Position numbers and translations under genes: made by a program. A stretch of DNA of 64,000 bases from Corallococcus soli (lineage in GTDB: Bacteria; Myxococcota; Myxococcia; Myxococcales; Myxococcaceae), in NCBI RefSeq assembly GCF_014930455.1, contig NZ_JAAIYO010000003.1, positions 744,001-808,000 on the forward strand, given 5' to 3'. Shown here piece after piece: positions 17,496-25,986 of this stretch (its first letter is position 1; the number at the start of each line of letters is the position of its first letter). The notes under the pieces are model-generated. The model saw nothing but the letters and a program-made list of their open reading frames with translations. It did not search any database and had not been told where the DNA came from.

Positions 17496-17670
17496 GAAGG
17501 GTGGGGGGCGGGATTGTCGCATCAGGTGCGACAACCCCCTGGCATTGGAAACCGTGCCAGCGGAACGCCTTTATACGCGTCCGCCCCCTCAGATACCCCG
17601 GAAAATCATGCCCTTGGCGTCGAAATGGTGACGCATTGACGCGCTGGGATGATTTCAGCCTGGCCGCAGA

Positions 17671-17731
17671 TTGACGTTCCCACCTTCCAGGGGGTATTTG
17701 CTCTTTCAACGTGAAAATGAGAACCATTCTC
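17671..17731 (+). promoter_or_regulatory. Promoter-like element and Fur box of the tonB operon
   Basis: TTGACG (17671-17676) is a good -35 hexamer, with a weak -10 (TATTTG, 17695-17700) 18 bases on. Just downstream, GAAAATGAGAACCATTCTC (17713-17731) matches the classical 19-base Fur consensus at 15 positions and contains the inverted repeat TGAGAA-N3-TTCTCA. The box would cover the transcription start and the proposed start codon, a position compatible with iron-dependent repression. Confidence 0.7.
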
Positions 17732-18592
17732 AACTTCGACGACGGGCTGGGGCTGGGCCCGGCGGCACCGGAAGACTCGGGCGTCCGCGGCAACAGGGTG
17801 AGGGCCCCGGTGGGGCTCTTCCAGTCGGCGGATGCGACGGCGGATGGGGCGTGGGGCAGGTGGGGTGGGGCGGTGATGGCCGCGACCGCGGCGCACGTGG
17901 TGGCGCTGGTGGTGGGGCTGACGGTGGCGGGCCGCGAGCCCCCCGTCCGGGTGAAGCCCCCGGAGCCGGAGCTGGTGCTGATGGCGTACGCGCCGCCTCC
18001 GCCGCCGCTGGGTGGGGGGATGCAGGCGCGGCAGGCCCGCACGGAGCCGGTGAGGCCCCTGGCCCGCAAGCCCCGTCCGGTGAAGAAGGAGCTGATGATC
18101 CCTGCGAAGCCGCCGGAGCCGGTGAAGGAGGAGGCCGCCCCGGCGCCCGTGGAGGAGGCCCCTGCGCGGGACGTGGCCCCGGCGGTGGCGGACGCTCCGG
18201 CCGGTCCCGGGGTGCCCCAGGGGGTGGTGGGCGGCGTGGAGGGTGGGACGGTGGGCGGGCTCGCGGGAGGCCGCGTGGGTGGGCTGGGCGCGGCGCCGGC
18301 CATCTATTCGCCCCGCGAGGTGATGAAGCTGCCGGTGCTGCTCGACGGCAAGCCGGACTACCCGCGCCGGGCCCGGGAGGACGGCATCACGGGCGTGGTG
18401 ATGGTGTACGTGGTGATTGGCGCGGACGGGCGCGTGGAGCCGGCCTACACGCGCATCCAGCGCTCCGTGCCCGGTCTGGACGAAGCCGCCATGGAATCCG
18501 TATCGCGCTGGCGCTTCTCGCCGGCCCTGGGACACGACGGGCGCCCGGTGCGCGTCAAGGTCGTGATCCCGGTGAAGTTCGCATTGAAGTGA
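17717..18592 (+). CDS. tonB: TonB-family energy transducer
   Basis: A 291-residue protein that couples the proton motive force to the outer-membrane receptor encoded downstream. It has a cytoplasmic N-terminus, one transmembrane helix (~52-72, VMAATAAHVVALVVGLTVAG), a periplasmic Pro/Lys/Glu spacer (PVRPLARKPRPVKKE-type repeats) and a C-terminal TonB domain (~200-291: DYPRRAREDGITGVVMVYVV, VPGLDEAAMESVSRWRFSP). Start choice is uncertain: ATG 17717 lies inside the Fur box and lacks a ribosome binding site; GTG 17711 is also possible; GTG 17810 has GAGGG upstream and still keeps the helix. G/C third positions between 17717 and 17810 favour the longer form. It is the first gene of the Fur-controlled set. 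Confidence 0.85.
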   Translation: MRTILNFDDGLGLGPAAPEDSGVRGNRVRAPVGLFQSADATADGAWGRWGGAVMAATAAHVVALVVGLTVAGREPPVRVKPPEPELVLMAYAPPPPPLGGGMQARQARTEPVRPLARKPRPVKKELMIPAKPPEPVKEEAAPAPVEEAPARDVAPAVADAPAGPGVPQGVVGGVEGGTVGGLAGGRVGGLGAAPAIYSPREVMKLPVLLDGKPDYPRRAREDGITGVVMVYVVIGADGRVEPAYTRIQRSVPGLDEAAMESVSRWRFSPALGHDGRPVRVKVVIPVKFALK

Positions 18593-18614
18593 CCTGCTCG
18601 AAGAGACGCACATC

Positions 18615-20048
18615 ATGAAGCCTGGCCTCCTCCGTTCCGTCCTCTTCTGGATCCACCTGGCGTCCGGCCTCATCGTCGGACTCGTCGTCGGCGTGATGTC
18701 CTTCACGGGCGTGGCGCTCGCGTTCGAGCCGCAGCTCATCGACTGGGCGGACCGCGACGCCCGCCACGCGGCGCCGCCTCCGCCTGGAACGCCCCGGCTG
18801 TCCGTGGAGGCGATGCTCGCGAAGGTGAAGGAGGCACGGCCGGGCGCGCAGCCCACCGCCGTGACGTTGTTCCCGGAGCCGGACAGCGTGGTGGCCGTGG
18901 CCACCGGACGCAACAGCGCCGTGTATGTGCACCCCTTCACCGGCGAGGTGCGCGAGCAGGGCGCCAAGGGGCTGCGCGCGTTCTTCCACACGATGGAGGA
19001 CGCGCACCGCTGGCTCGCGGTCTCCGGCGAGCAACGCGCCATCGGCAAGGCCGTCACGGGCGTGAGCAACCTGGCCTTCTTCTTCCTGGGCCTGACGGGC
19101 CTGTTCCTGTGGTGGCCGCGCAAGTGGACGCTGCGCTCCATGCGGCCGACGCTGTGGTTCCGCGGCGGGCTCAAGGGCAAGGCGCGCGACTTCAACTGGC
19201 ACAACGTCATCGGCTTCTGGTCGCTGCCGGTGCTGCTGGTGCTGACGGCGTCCGGCGCGGTCATCTCCTACAAGTGGGCCTCGAACCTGGTCTTCACGCT
19301 CACCGGCAACCCGGCGCCCAACGCGCAGGGGCCCAGCGTGTCCCCGCCCGTGTCCGTGCCCACCCCGGCGCCCGGCGCGCGGCCCCAGGAGATGGATGCG
19401 CTGTTCGCGGTGGCCATGAAGCAGGCGAAGCCGTGGGAGACCATCACCCTGCGGCTGCCCACGCCGCCCAAGGACAACGCTGCCCCGGGCTCGGGCCAGG
19501 GGGAGGGCGGGCCGCGAGGCGAAGGCCGCCCCAAGGGCGAGGGTGCTCCGCGTGCCGAGGGTGGTCCGAAGGGCGAGGGGGGGCCTCGCGCCGAGGGTGC
19601 TCCGAAGGGCGAGGGTGGTCCGCGTGCCGAGGGCGCTCCGAAGGGCGGCGCCGCTGGCGAGGGCCGTCCAGGCGGGCCTGGTGGTGCGGGGCGCGGCGGA
19701 CCGCAGGCGAGCACCTTCACGGTGCGCGAGCAGGACCGGTGGCCGCTGTTCTCGACGGTCCAGGTGTCGCTGGATCCATTCACGGGGCAGGCGCTGCGCA
19801 CGGAGACGTACGCGGACTTCAACAGCGGCCGGAAGGTGCGCACCTGGCTGCGCTTCCTGCACACCGGCGAGGCGCTGGGCTGGCTGGGGCAGCTCGTCGC
19901 GGGGCTCGCGTCGCTTGGCGCGGTCTTCCTCGTCTACACCGGCTATTCGCTGTCCTGGCGCCGGTTCTTCCCGCGTCGCCGGACCCAGACGGAGGCGCCC
20001 GAAGTCGCGACGCCCGCATCGACGGAATCCAAGACAAACGCGGCCTGA
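18615..20048 (+). CDS. PepSY-associated transmembrane protein of the iron-uptake locus
   Basis: A 477-residue inner-membrane protein of the PepSY_TM family, common beside TonB-dependent siderophore receptors and thought to help reduce or release imported iron. Membrane segments are at ~10-32, ~155-175, ~205-228 and ~430-452. Conserved His positions of the family are visible in WIHLASGL, FHTMEDAHRWLA and NWHNVIGFWSLP, and PepSY-like strands in LSVEAMLAKVKEARPG. Between the third and fourth helices is an unusual Gly/Pro/Glu/Arg/Lys repeat insert of ~70 residues (separate entry). It starts 22 bases after tonB and is probably co-transcribed with it. Confidence 0.85.
   Translation: MKPGLLRSVLFWIHLASGLIVGLVVGVMSFTGVALAFEPQLIDWADRDARHAAPPPPGTPRLSVEAMLAKVKEARPGAQPTAVTLFPEPDSVVAVATGRNSAVYVHPFTGEVREQGAKGLRAFFHTMEDAHRWLAVSGEQRAIGKAVTGVSNLAFFFLGLTGLFLWWPRKWTLRSMRPTLWFRGGLKGKARDFNWHNVIGFWSLPVLLVLTASGAVISYKWASNLVFTLTGNPAPNAQGPSVSPPVSVPTPAPGARPQEMDALFAVAMKQAKPWETITLRLPTPPKDNAAPGSGQGEGGPRGEGRPKGEGAPRAEGGPKGEGGPRAEGAPKGEGGPRAEGAPKGGAAGEGRPGGPGGAGRGGPQASTFTVREQDRWPLFSTVQVSLDPFTGQALRTETYADFNSGRKVRTWLRFLHTGEALGWLGQLVAGLASLGAVFLVYTGYSLSWRRFFPRRRTQTEAPEVATPASTESKTNAA
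19497..19705 (+). repeat. In-frame GEG/PKGEG/PRAEG repeat inside the PepSY protein
   Basis: About 210 bases encode a degenerate tandem repeat of the unit G-x-P-[KR]-[GA]-E-G (for example GPKGEGGPRAEGAPKGEG). Adjacent copies are near-identical at DNA level (ggcgagggtggtccg, gccgagggtgctccg), so copy number could change by slippage without breaking the frame. It falls in the predicted periplasmic loop. Confidence 0.8.
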
Positions 20049-20061
20049 CTTCATCTCGTGA

Positions 20062-20095
20062 AACACAGTATCCGGGAGAATCCGGATGCTGTGTT
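20062..20095 (+). terminator. Stem-loop after the PepSY gene
   Basis: AACACAGTATCCGG pairs with CCGGATGCTGTGTT (14 bp including one G-T pair, loop GAGAAT), 13 bases after the stop. There is no T-tract. It may end the tonB-PepSY transcript or protect its 3' end before the separately Fur-controlled receptor gene. Confidence 0.55.
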
Positions 20096-20261
20096 CCAGG
20101 GCGGCTTCCATCAGGCAACACCGCGGCCCGGACTGCGAGAGCGGCTCCGGGCCGCTCTGCGTCTGGCCTCCGGCATGTGGCATTCGCGCGCCTGATGTCT
20201 GGCAGTGATGGGGCGGCTGCGAGGCCCCTCAATCACATCCGTTTCGCGGAAGAAAAATCTT

Positions 20262-20300
20262 GTCACATGTGACGCAATCCTGCATATGCAAATCATTCTC
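20262..20300 (+). promoter_or_regulatory. 12-base palindrome and Fur box in front of the siderophore receptor
   Basis: GCATATGCAAATCATTCTC (20282-20300) matches the 19-base Fur consensus at 13 positions, with an intact AATCATT core, and ends 31 bases before the receptor start. Nine bases further upstream lies the perfect palindrome GTCACATGTGAC (20262-20273), possibly a second regulator's site. Their presence argues that the receptor gene has its own iron-regulated promoter. Confidence 0.6.
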
Positions 20301-20331
20301 ATTTAGCCGCACCGCTCCTTCCGAGGGACCC

Positions 20332-22695
20332 GTGTCCACAGCCAAGCCCGGTCGTTCTGCAATCCGCTCATCGAATGGCAACCCTGGAGGCGTGCGCGGC
20401 GCGCTCTGGCCCTGGGGGCAGGCGGTAGGCCTGGCGTCAGCGCTCGCCGCCGGTGGCGCGGTGGCCCAGGAGACCCCGGTGGCCGCCGAGCCCGCGCAGG
20501 AGGCCCGTCCGGTGGAGGGCGCGACGCCGTCCTCGCCCGAAGCTCCGGTGGCCGCCCCGGTGGCCGCTCCAGCGACCCCGGCCCCGGCGACGGACGCCCC
20601 TGTGACGGGCACGGCCCAGACGGGCGCGGGCGCGGACGACGTCTTCGTGCTGCCCGAGGTGGAGGTGCAGGGCGAGGCGTCGAAGTACAACGCGACGGAG
20701 CCCAGCCTCGCGCGCCTGCCCCGGCCGCTGGTGGACACGCCGCAGACCATCACGGTGGTGCCGGAGCGGGTCATCCAGGAGCAGCAGGCGACGACGCTGC
20801 GCGACGCCCTCCGCAACGTGTCCGGCATCACGGTGACGGCGGGCGAGGGTGGCCGGCAGGGTGACTCGTTCTCGCTGCGCGGCTTCTCCGCCCAGACGGA
20901 CACGCTGCGCGACGGCGTGCGCGACCTGGGCTGGTTCACCCGCGACACGTTCAACCTGGAGGGCGTGGAGGTCTACTTCGGCCCGTCGTCGGTGCTCTTC
21001 GGCCGTGGCTCCACGGGCGGCGCCATCAACCTGGTGACGAAGAAGGCGCGCAAGGGCTCGTTCCAGAACCTGCGTCTGTCCGGCGGCACCGCGCCGTCCG
21101 GCCGCGTGGAGGCGGACGTCAACCACGAGGTCTCTGACCGGCTCCAGCTGCGCGTGAGCGCGACGGGGCAGCTGGCGGGCGTGGCGGGCCGCGACGTCGT
21201 GACGGAGAACCGGGCGGGCATCGCGCCGTCCGCGCGCCTCCAGGTGTCCGACAAGGTGTCGCTGGAGGTGGACTACTTCTACCAGCACGAGAACAGCGTG
21301 CCGGACTACGGCCAGCCGTACTTCAACGGCTACCCGGTGTCCGTCACCCTGGATGTGCCCCGGGAGAACTTCTACGGCGTGAAGGACTCCGACGTGGAGC
21401 GCGTGAACGTGCACATCGGCACGGCGCGCGTGCTGGCCGACCTGGGCCATGGCCTGAAGCTCACCAACACCCTGCGCTACGGCGGCGTGGACCGCTTCGC
21501 CCGGCCCACCGCGCCGCGCGGCCTGACGCCCGCGGGCGAGCCGACGACCATCGGGCGGCAGCGCTTCCAGACGAACAACGACAACACGTACCTGGCCAAC
21601 CAGACCGACCTGCGCGGCGTGTTCACCACCGGCTTCCTCAAGCACACCGCCAACGTGGGCCTGGACCTGTCGCGCGAGCAGCGCAGCCAGGACCGCAACA
21701 ACCTCAACGCGGTGGGCCTGCCCACGGGCAACAACCTGCCCGCGGACCTGTACGACCCGGACCCCAATCCGGACCTGTCCGCCGTCAGCCGCGTCTTCGC
21801 GTCGTCCAACGAGAGCCGGCAGGTGAACCTGGGCGTGTACGCGTCCGACCAGATTCAGATTGGCCAGTACGTGGAGCTGCTGGGCACCCTTCGCTACGAT
21901 CGCCTCAACAGCGACTATTCGGCCACCAACGCCGCGGGTGAGACGACGCCGTTCGAGCAGGACAACGGCCTGTTCAACTGGCGCGCGGGCGTGGTGCTGC
22001 ACCCGGCGGCGAACACCAGCGTCTACGGCATGTACGGCACGTCCTCCAACCCGAGCGCGGAGCTGGCCACGCTGTCCAACGACACCGTCAGCCTGGACCC
22101 GGAGAAGAACGAGACGTTCGAGATCGGCGCCAAGTCCGACGTCATCGCCGAGCGCCTGAGCCTGAACGCGGCCGTCTTCCGCACGAACAAGAAGAACGCC
22201 CGCGTGCCCAACAGCGATCCGGAGGGGCCCGCGCAGATCCTGGAAGGCAAGCAGCGGGTGCAGGGCTACAACATCGGCGTCGCGGGTTCGCCCGTGCGCC
22301 GCTGGAACGTGTTCGCCAACTACACGTTCCTGGACGCGAGCATCCAGGAGCACACCAACGACTTCCTGGAGGGCCAGCGCCTGGTGAACACGCCCAAGCG
22401 CAGCTTCTCGCTGTGGACGACGTACGCCATCCTGGACAACCTCTCCGTGGGCGGCGGCGCCGTGTACCAGGACGTCGTTCCGGTGAACAACCCGGCCACC
22501 GCCGCAGCGCAGCTCGTCAAGGTGCCCAACTACTGGCGCTTCGACGCGTTCGCCAGCTACTCGTTCCAGAAGGTGGACCTGCAGTTGAACGTCTACAACC
22601 TCACCGACAAGCTCTACTACGACGCGTACTACGGCGGTCAGGCCGTGCCGGCGGAAGCCCGCTCGGCGGTGCTGACGGCGAACGTGCGGTTCTAG
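20332..22695 (+). CDS. TonB-dependent siderophore receptor
   Basis: A 787-residue outer-membrane receptor for ferric siderophores. GTG 20332 is chosen since GAGGGA precedes it by 3 bases and it lies downstream of the Fur box; the in-frame ATG at 20260 would place that box inside the coding region. The signal peptide ends near GGAVAQ, followed by an unusually long Pro/Ala/Thr linker (~50-100). The plug domain (~110-230) carries [37 protein letters not shown] and [26 protein letters not shown], all typical of the siderophore subfamily. The 22-strand barrel ends in [12 protein letters not shown] with the C-terminal Phe. It works with the TonB and PepSY proteins upstream and PiuC downstream. Siderophore identity is unknown. 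Confidence 0.93.
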   Translation: MSTAKPGRSAIRSSNGNPGGVRGALWPWGQAVGLASALAAGGAVAQETPVAAEPAQEARPVEGATPSSPEAPVAAPVAAPATPAPATDAPVTGTAQTGAGADDVFVLPEVEVQGEASKYNATEPSLARLPRPLVDTPQTITVVPERVIQEQQATTLRDALRNVSGITVTAGEGGRQGDSFSLRGFSAQTDTLRDGVRDLGWFTRDTFNLEGVEVYFGPSSVLFGRGSTGGAINLVTKKARKGSFQNLRLSGGTAPSGRVEADVNHEVSDRLQLRVSATGQLAGVAGRDVVTENRAGIAPSARLQVSDKVSLEVDYFYQHENSVPDYGQPYFNGYPVSVTLDVPRENFYGVKDSDVERVNVHIGTARVLADLGHGLKLTNTLRYGGVDRFARPTAPRGLTPAGEPTTIGRQRFQTNNDNTYLANQTDLRGVFTTGFLKHTANVGLDLSREQRSQDRNNLNAVGLPTGNNLPADLYDPDPNPDLSAVSRVFASSNESRQVNLGVYASDQIQIGQYVELLGTLRYDRLNSDYSATNAAGETTPFEQDNGLFNWRAGVVLHPAANTSVYGMYGTSSNPSAELATLSNDTVSLDPEKNETFEIGAKSDVIAERLSLNAAVFRTNKKNARVPNSDPEGPAQILEGKQRVQGYNIGVAGSPVRRWNVFANYTFLDASIQEHTNDFLEGQRLVNTPKRSFSLWTTYAILDNLSVGGGAVYQDVVPVNNPATAAAQLVKVPNYWRFDAFASYSFQKVDLQLNVYNLTDKLYYDAYYGGQAVPAEARSAVLTANVRF

Positions 22696-22735
22696 TCGCG
22701 CGCTCGGTGTTGGCCGGGCATGGGAGGACGTCATC

Positions 22736-23416
22736 ATGATGGTGCACATCCCGCAGGTCCTCACGCCCGAGCAGGTCGCCCACTGCCGCGCCGTCTTCCA
22801 GAAGGCGGCGTGGGAGGACGGCCGCGCCACCGCCGGCAGCCAGTCCGCGCAGGTGAAGAAGAACCTCCAGCTCCCCGAAGGGAGCCCCGCCGCGCGGGAG
22901 CTGGGGGACCTGGTGCTGGCCGGCCTGGAGAAGAGCCCGCTGTTCATCTCCGCCGTGCTGCCCCAGCGCGTCTTCCCGCCGCTGTTCAACCGCTACGAGT
23001 CGGGGATGGACTTCGGCTCGCACGTGGACAACGCCATCCGGCCGCTCCTGGGCACGTCGCTGCGCATCCGCACGGACGTGTCCGCGACGCTGTTCCTGAG
23101 CGAGCCGGACAGCTACGACGGCGGGGAGCTGGTGGTGGAGGACACCTATGGCAACCACTCCGCGAAGCTGCCGGCCGGGGACCTCATCATCTACCCGTCC
23201 ACCAGCCTGCACCACGTCACGCCGGTGACGCGCGGCGTGCGGCTGGCGTCGTTCTTCTGGGTGCAGAGCATGGTGCGGGATGCGTCCCAGCGCGCCCTGC
23301 TCTTCGACATGGACACGTCCATCATGCAGCTGACGCGCGAGGTGCCGAAGAGCCCCGCGCTCGTGATGCTGACGGGCGTGTACCACAACCTCCTGCGCCA
23401 GTGGGCGGAGCCCTGA
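22736..23416 (+). CDS. piuC: Fe(II)/2-oxoglutarate PKHD-type hydroxylase (PiuC/YbiX-like)
   Basis: A 226-residue cytoplasmic dioxygenase, the typical length of the PiuC/YbiX family that accompanies siderophore receptors. The iron ligands are visible as His96 and Asp98 (SHVDNA) and a distal His159 ([11 protein letters not shown]), with Arg169 as likely 2-oxoglutarate binder. The start follows GGGAGG by 8 bases. It lies 40 bases after the receptor gene and is probably in the same iron-controlled transcript. The substrate of the family is not established; a role in siderophore handling is inferred from genomic association. Confidence 0.9.
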   Translation: MMVHIPQVLTPEQVAHCRAVFQKAAWEDGRATAGSQSAQVKKNLQLPEGSPAARELGDLVLAGLEKSPLFISAVLPQRVFPPLFNRYESGMDFGSHVDNAIRPLLGTSLRIRTDVSATLFLSEPDSYDGGELVVEDTYGNHSAKLPAGDLIIYPSTSLHHVTPVTRGVRLASFFWVQSMVRDASQRALLFDMDTSIMQLTREVPKSPALVMLTGVYHNLLRQWAEP

Positions 23417-23428
23417 GCGCAGGCGCCG

Positions 23429-23896
23429 TCAGGGCTCTTCCGGGGTGACGTGCAGCGTGAGCACCGGGCACGCCGCGCGGCCCACCACCTTCTGCGCCAC
23501 GCTGCCCAGCAGCATGCGGGTGAGGCCCTTGCGCTGGTGGGTGCCCATGACGACCAAGTCGTACTTGCCGCGCTCGGCCTCCTCCAGCACCACGTTGGCC
23601 GCCTCGCCAATCACCACGCGGTGGGACAGGGCCACGGGCGCGCTGCCGCTCAGCGAGCCCAGGAGCGCGGACAGCTCCTTGCCCGCGGTGTCGCGCGCCA
23701 TCGTCTCCAGGGACTGGGTGTCCCAGCCCGGCGAGGCCACCAGCAGATCGGGCGCCACGTACTGCGGCGGCTCCCATGCGTGGATGACGTCCACCGCCGC
23801 CCCGAAGGGCCGCGCCAGTTGCAGCGCGTACTCCACGACGGAGCGGGAGCCATCCTTCAGGTCCACCGGTACCAGGATGCGTGAAGGGCCAGCCAT
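23429..23896 (-). CDS. Universal stress protein (UspA family)
   Basis: A 155-residue single Usp domain. ATG 23896 is supported by GGAGGAGG upstream. It begins with the typical RILVPVDLKDGS and ends with LLGSVAQKVVGRAACPVLTLHV. The nucleotide-binding motif G-x2-G-x9-G-S is present as GTHQ-x9-GS, so the second Gly is Gln; ATP binding may be weakened. It is convergent with piuC (12 bases between stops) and divergent from the SDR gene. Role: general stress tolerance, exact function unknown. Confidence 0.9.
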   Translation of the reverse strand: MAGPSRILVPVDLKDGSRSVVEYALQLARPFGAAVDVIHAWEPPQYVAPDLLVASPGWDTQSLETMARDTAGKELSALLGSLSGSAPVALSHRVVIGEAANVVLEEAERGKYDLVVMGTHQRKGLTRMLLGSVAQKVVGRAACPVLTLHVTPEEP

Positions 23897-24036
23897 GCGT
23901 GTCCTCCTCCGACAGTGGGCAACCTGGGGCGCCCCCTCGCAGTGAGGGGGGCCGGGCGGTCGCGGGTCGCCGAGCAACCGGGCAGGCCCGCAGGCCCACC
24001 TTGGCGTGGGCAGCTTTCTACCCGAGGTTCACCCCC

Positions 24037-24909
24037 ATGCGCCCTCCCATCGACCACGGTACCGTGCTCATCATTGGCGCCGCTGGCGGCCTTGGCCGCG
24101 AGCTTGCCCGCCTGCTCTCCCCCCGCGTCAGGACCCTGGTGCTGGTCGCGCGCGACGTGGAGGCGCTGAAGGAGCTGCGCGAGGAGCTGCGCCTGCGCAA
24201 CCCCACCCTGGGGGTGATGCTGCGCGCCTGCCGGCTGGATGATCCCCGCGCGGTGGACGAGCTGTTCTCGCACCTGGAGCGCCACTTCGTGCGCGTGGAC
24301 GTGCTCATCAACAACGCGGACCACTCCACCAGCGGGATGTACGCCGACGAACAATGGAAGCGCATCGAGGAGCTGGTGCACGCGAACGTGCTCGCCCCCG
24401 CGATGCTCACCCACCGGCTGCTGGGCCCCATGCTGGAGCGGGGCAGGGGGGGCATCCTCACCATCGGCTCGGGCGCGGCGCGCCTCTTCCTGCCCGGCGC
24501 GGTGACGTTCGCCGCCACGCAGCGCTTCCTGGATGGCTTCAGCGAATCGCTGCGCCTGGAGGTGAAGGACGCGGGCATCCCCGTCACCTTCGTGGCCGCG
24601 GGCCCGCTGGCGCTGGAGCCCGCGCTGGAGGGAGAGGTGACCCCCTTCTTCGAGCTGTCCCTGCGCCAGTGCGCCCGCGAGGCCCTGGCGGGCTTCGAGC
24701 GGGGCGAGGCCCTGGTCTACCCGGGCCTGGGCCACCGGTGGATGATGCGCCTGTTGCGCCTGCTGCCGCGCTCGTTCAAGCGGGGCCTGGGGCGCCTGGC
24801 CCTGGGCGGGCTGCGCCGCAGGCTGCTGCTGTCGCCCTCCGGGCCCGGAACGCAAGCACCCCCCAGGCCGGTGCTGCTGGCCCAGGGGGAGCCTTCCTCC
24901 GCGACGTGA
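24037..24909 (+). CDS. SDR-fold protein lacking the catalytic Tyr and Lys
   Basis: A 290-residue classical short-chain dehydrogenase fold. ATG 24037 has GAGG 9 bases upstream; further in-frame ATGs upstream overlap the Usp start region. The NAD(P)-binding motif is GAAGGLG (12-x3-G-x-G type) and NNADHS replaces the usual NNAG. In the active-site helix the sequence is FAATQRFLDGFSESLR: the expected YxxxK is FxxxQ, so both catalytic residues are gone, although the Ser of IGSGAA remains. The C-terminus adds ~60 basic/hydrophobic residues (RWMMRLLRLLPRSFKRGLGRL) that may associate with membrane. I expect a cofactor-binding, non-oxidoreductase or regulatory role. Confidence 0.8.
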   Translation: MRPPIDHGTVLIIGAAGGLGRELARLLSPRVRTLVLVARDVEALKELREELRLRNPTLGVMLRACRLDDPRAVDELFSHLERHFVRVDVLINNADHSTSGMYADEQWKRIEELVHANVLAPAMLTHRLLGPMLERGRGGILTIGSGAARLFLPGAVTFAATQRFLDGFSESLRLEVKDAGIPVTFVAAGPLALEPALEGEVTPFFELSLRQCAREALAGFERGEALVYPGLGHRWMMRLLRLLPRSFKRGLGRLALGGLRRRLLLSPSGPGTQAPPRPVLLAQGEPSSAT

Positions 24910-24926
24910 AGCGGGAGGGGGACGGA

Positions 24927-25721
24927 CTACAGCCCGATCTCCGCGAGGCGGGCCTTCACGCGCGTGGCCTTCACGCCCGTGTTGGCCGTGCCGCGGCCCT
25001 GCGAGTTGCCGCCGACGCCGATGTGGTGCAGCGCCACCACCTGGTTGGTCGACGTGGAGAGGACGGGCGAGCCGGACGAGCCGCCCAGCGTGTCCGCGTT
25101 GTAGGAGATGTCCGTGGTGCTGTAGTTGCCGTTCAGCACGGTGCCGGGCGAGGACTTCTTCGTCGGCGTGCAGCCGCTGGTCGTGTAGTAGTCGCAGTTC
25201 TGGTTGACCACGTACACGGCGCTGTTCGTCGCCGCGTTGGCGGTGGCGACGGTGAGGAAGCCGTACACCTGGCCGGGCAGCTGGCCGTTGACGGCCGAGC
25301 AGCGCAGCGCCGTCATGTCATCGCCGCTCCACGTCTTGATGAGCGTGGCGCAGGGGTACCAGATGCGCGATCCGGACGCGACGCCGTCCTCGTAGTTGAA
25401 CGACACGCGGGCGCCCACGGCCTCCGACGCGCTGCCGATGCAGTGATTGTTGGTGATGACCACGTCGTTGGAGACGAGCCACGCCGTGCAGCGGCTGCCC
25501 ACCGCGGGGATGGAGATGTAGCCCACCGCCCTGGACTTCGTGCGCTGCGTGCCCGTGAGGGACGTGGCGCTCACCCAGTTCAGCGTGCCCACGATGACGT
25601 TGGACTCCTGCGACGCCAGCGGACCGTTCGGCTCCGCGTCCGGCAGGTCCTGCGGCTCCAGGGGACCACACGCCGACAGGCCCATCACCAGCATCGCACC
25701 CACGAGCTTCTTCGCGACCAC
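24927..25721 (-). CDS. Trypsin-like serine protease, lipoprotein
   Basis: A 264-residue S1-family protease exported as a lipoprotein (MGLSAC, Cys18). GTG 25721 is chosen because AAGGAGG lies 5 bases upstream, and it gives a clean signal; longer in-frame starts add an implausible Arg/His-rich region. The triad is visible: His93 (ITNNHCIG), Asp135 (SGDDMTALRC) and Ser216 (LGGSSGSPVLS). The GSSGSP version of GDSGGP is as in glutamyl-endopeptidase/V8-like relatives. Several Cys pairs (CTAW/NNHC, YPC/RCS, QNC/SGC) suggest disulphides. It is convergent with the SDR gene. Probably a surface or secreted predatory protease. A sigma-54-like promoter lies upstream. Confidence 0.88.
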   Translation of the reverse strand: MVAKKLVGAMLVMGLSACGPLEPQDLPDAEPNGPLASQESNVIVGTLNWVSATSLTGTQRTKSRAVGYISIPAVGSRCTAWLVSNDVVITNNHCIGSASEAVGARVSFNYEDGVASGSRIWYPCATLIKTWSGDDMTALRCSAVNGQLPGQVYGFLTVATANAATNSAVYVVNQNCDYYTTSGCTPTKKSSPGTVLNGNYSTTDISYNADTLGGSSGSPVLSTSTNQVVALHHIGVGGNSQGRGTANTGVKATRVKARLAEIGL

Positions 25722-25763
25722 GGGAACCTCCTTCGCGCAGCATTGCGCGGCGCGAAGGGCAAG

Positions 25764-25778
25764 GCACGCCGCGTGCCA
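25764..25778 (-). promoter_or_regulatory. Sigma-54-type promoter candidate for the protease gene
   Basis: On the minus strand TGGCAC-GCGGC-GTGC matches the -24/-12 consensus TGGCAC-N5-TTGC with one change and exact GG/GC spacing, about 43 bases before the GTG start. The same bases form the palindrome GGCACGC-C-GCGTGCC, so a repressor site or chance is an alternative. Confidence 0.4.
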
Positions 25779-25946
25779 AGGCCTGTCCCAGAGGGGAACC
25801 GCCGCGCGCGGGCCCCGGGGGTGGTGCGTGGATGCTCCGCGCAATCCGGTTGCGTTTGTAAAGAAACGTCACATCCCCGGGCGAAACCCCAGCCATCCCA
25901 AGGGCTTACGTGAATTTCCAGGAGTGCTGTTTTTGCGGACAATCAG

Positions 25947-25979
25947 ACCCGCCCTGTCCCAAGTGGAGACAGGGCGGGT
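25947..25979 (-). terminator. Terminator of the FAD dehydrogenase operon
   Basis: ACCCGCCCTGTC and GACAGGGCGGGT form a perfect 12-bp stem around a 9-base loop, 7 bases after the stop codon at 25987. Read on the minus strand it is followed by TGATTGTCC, without a strong T-tract until CAAAAAC further on. Confidence 0.65.
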
Positions 25980-25986
25980 GGCGCCT

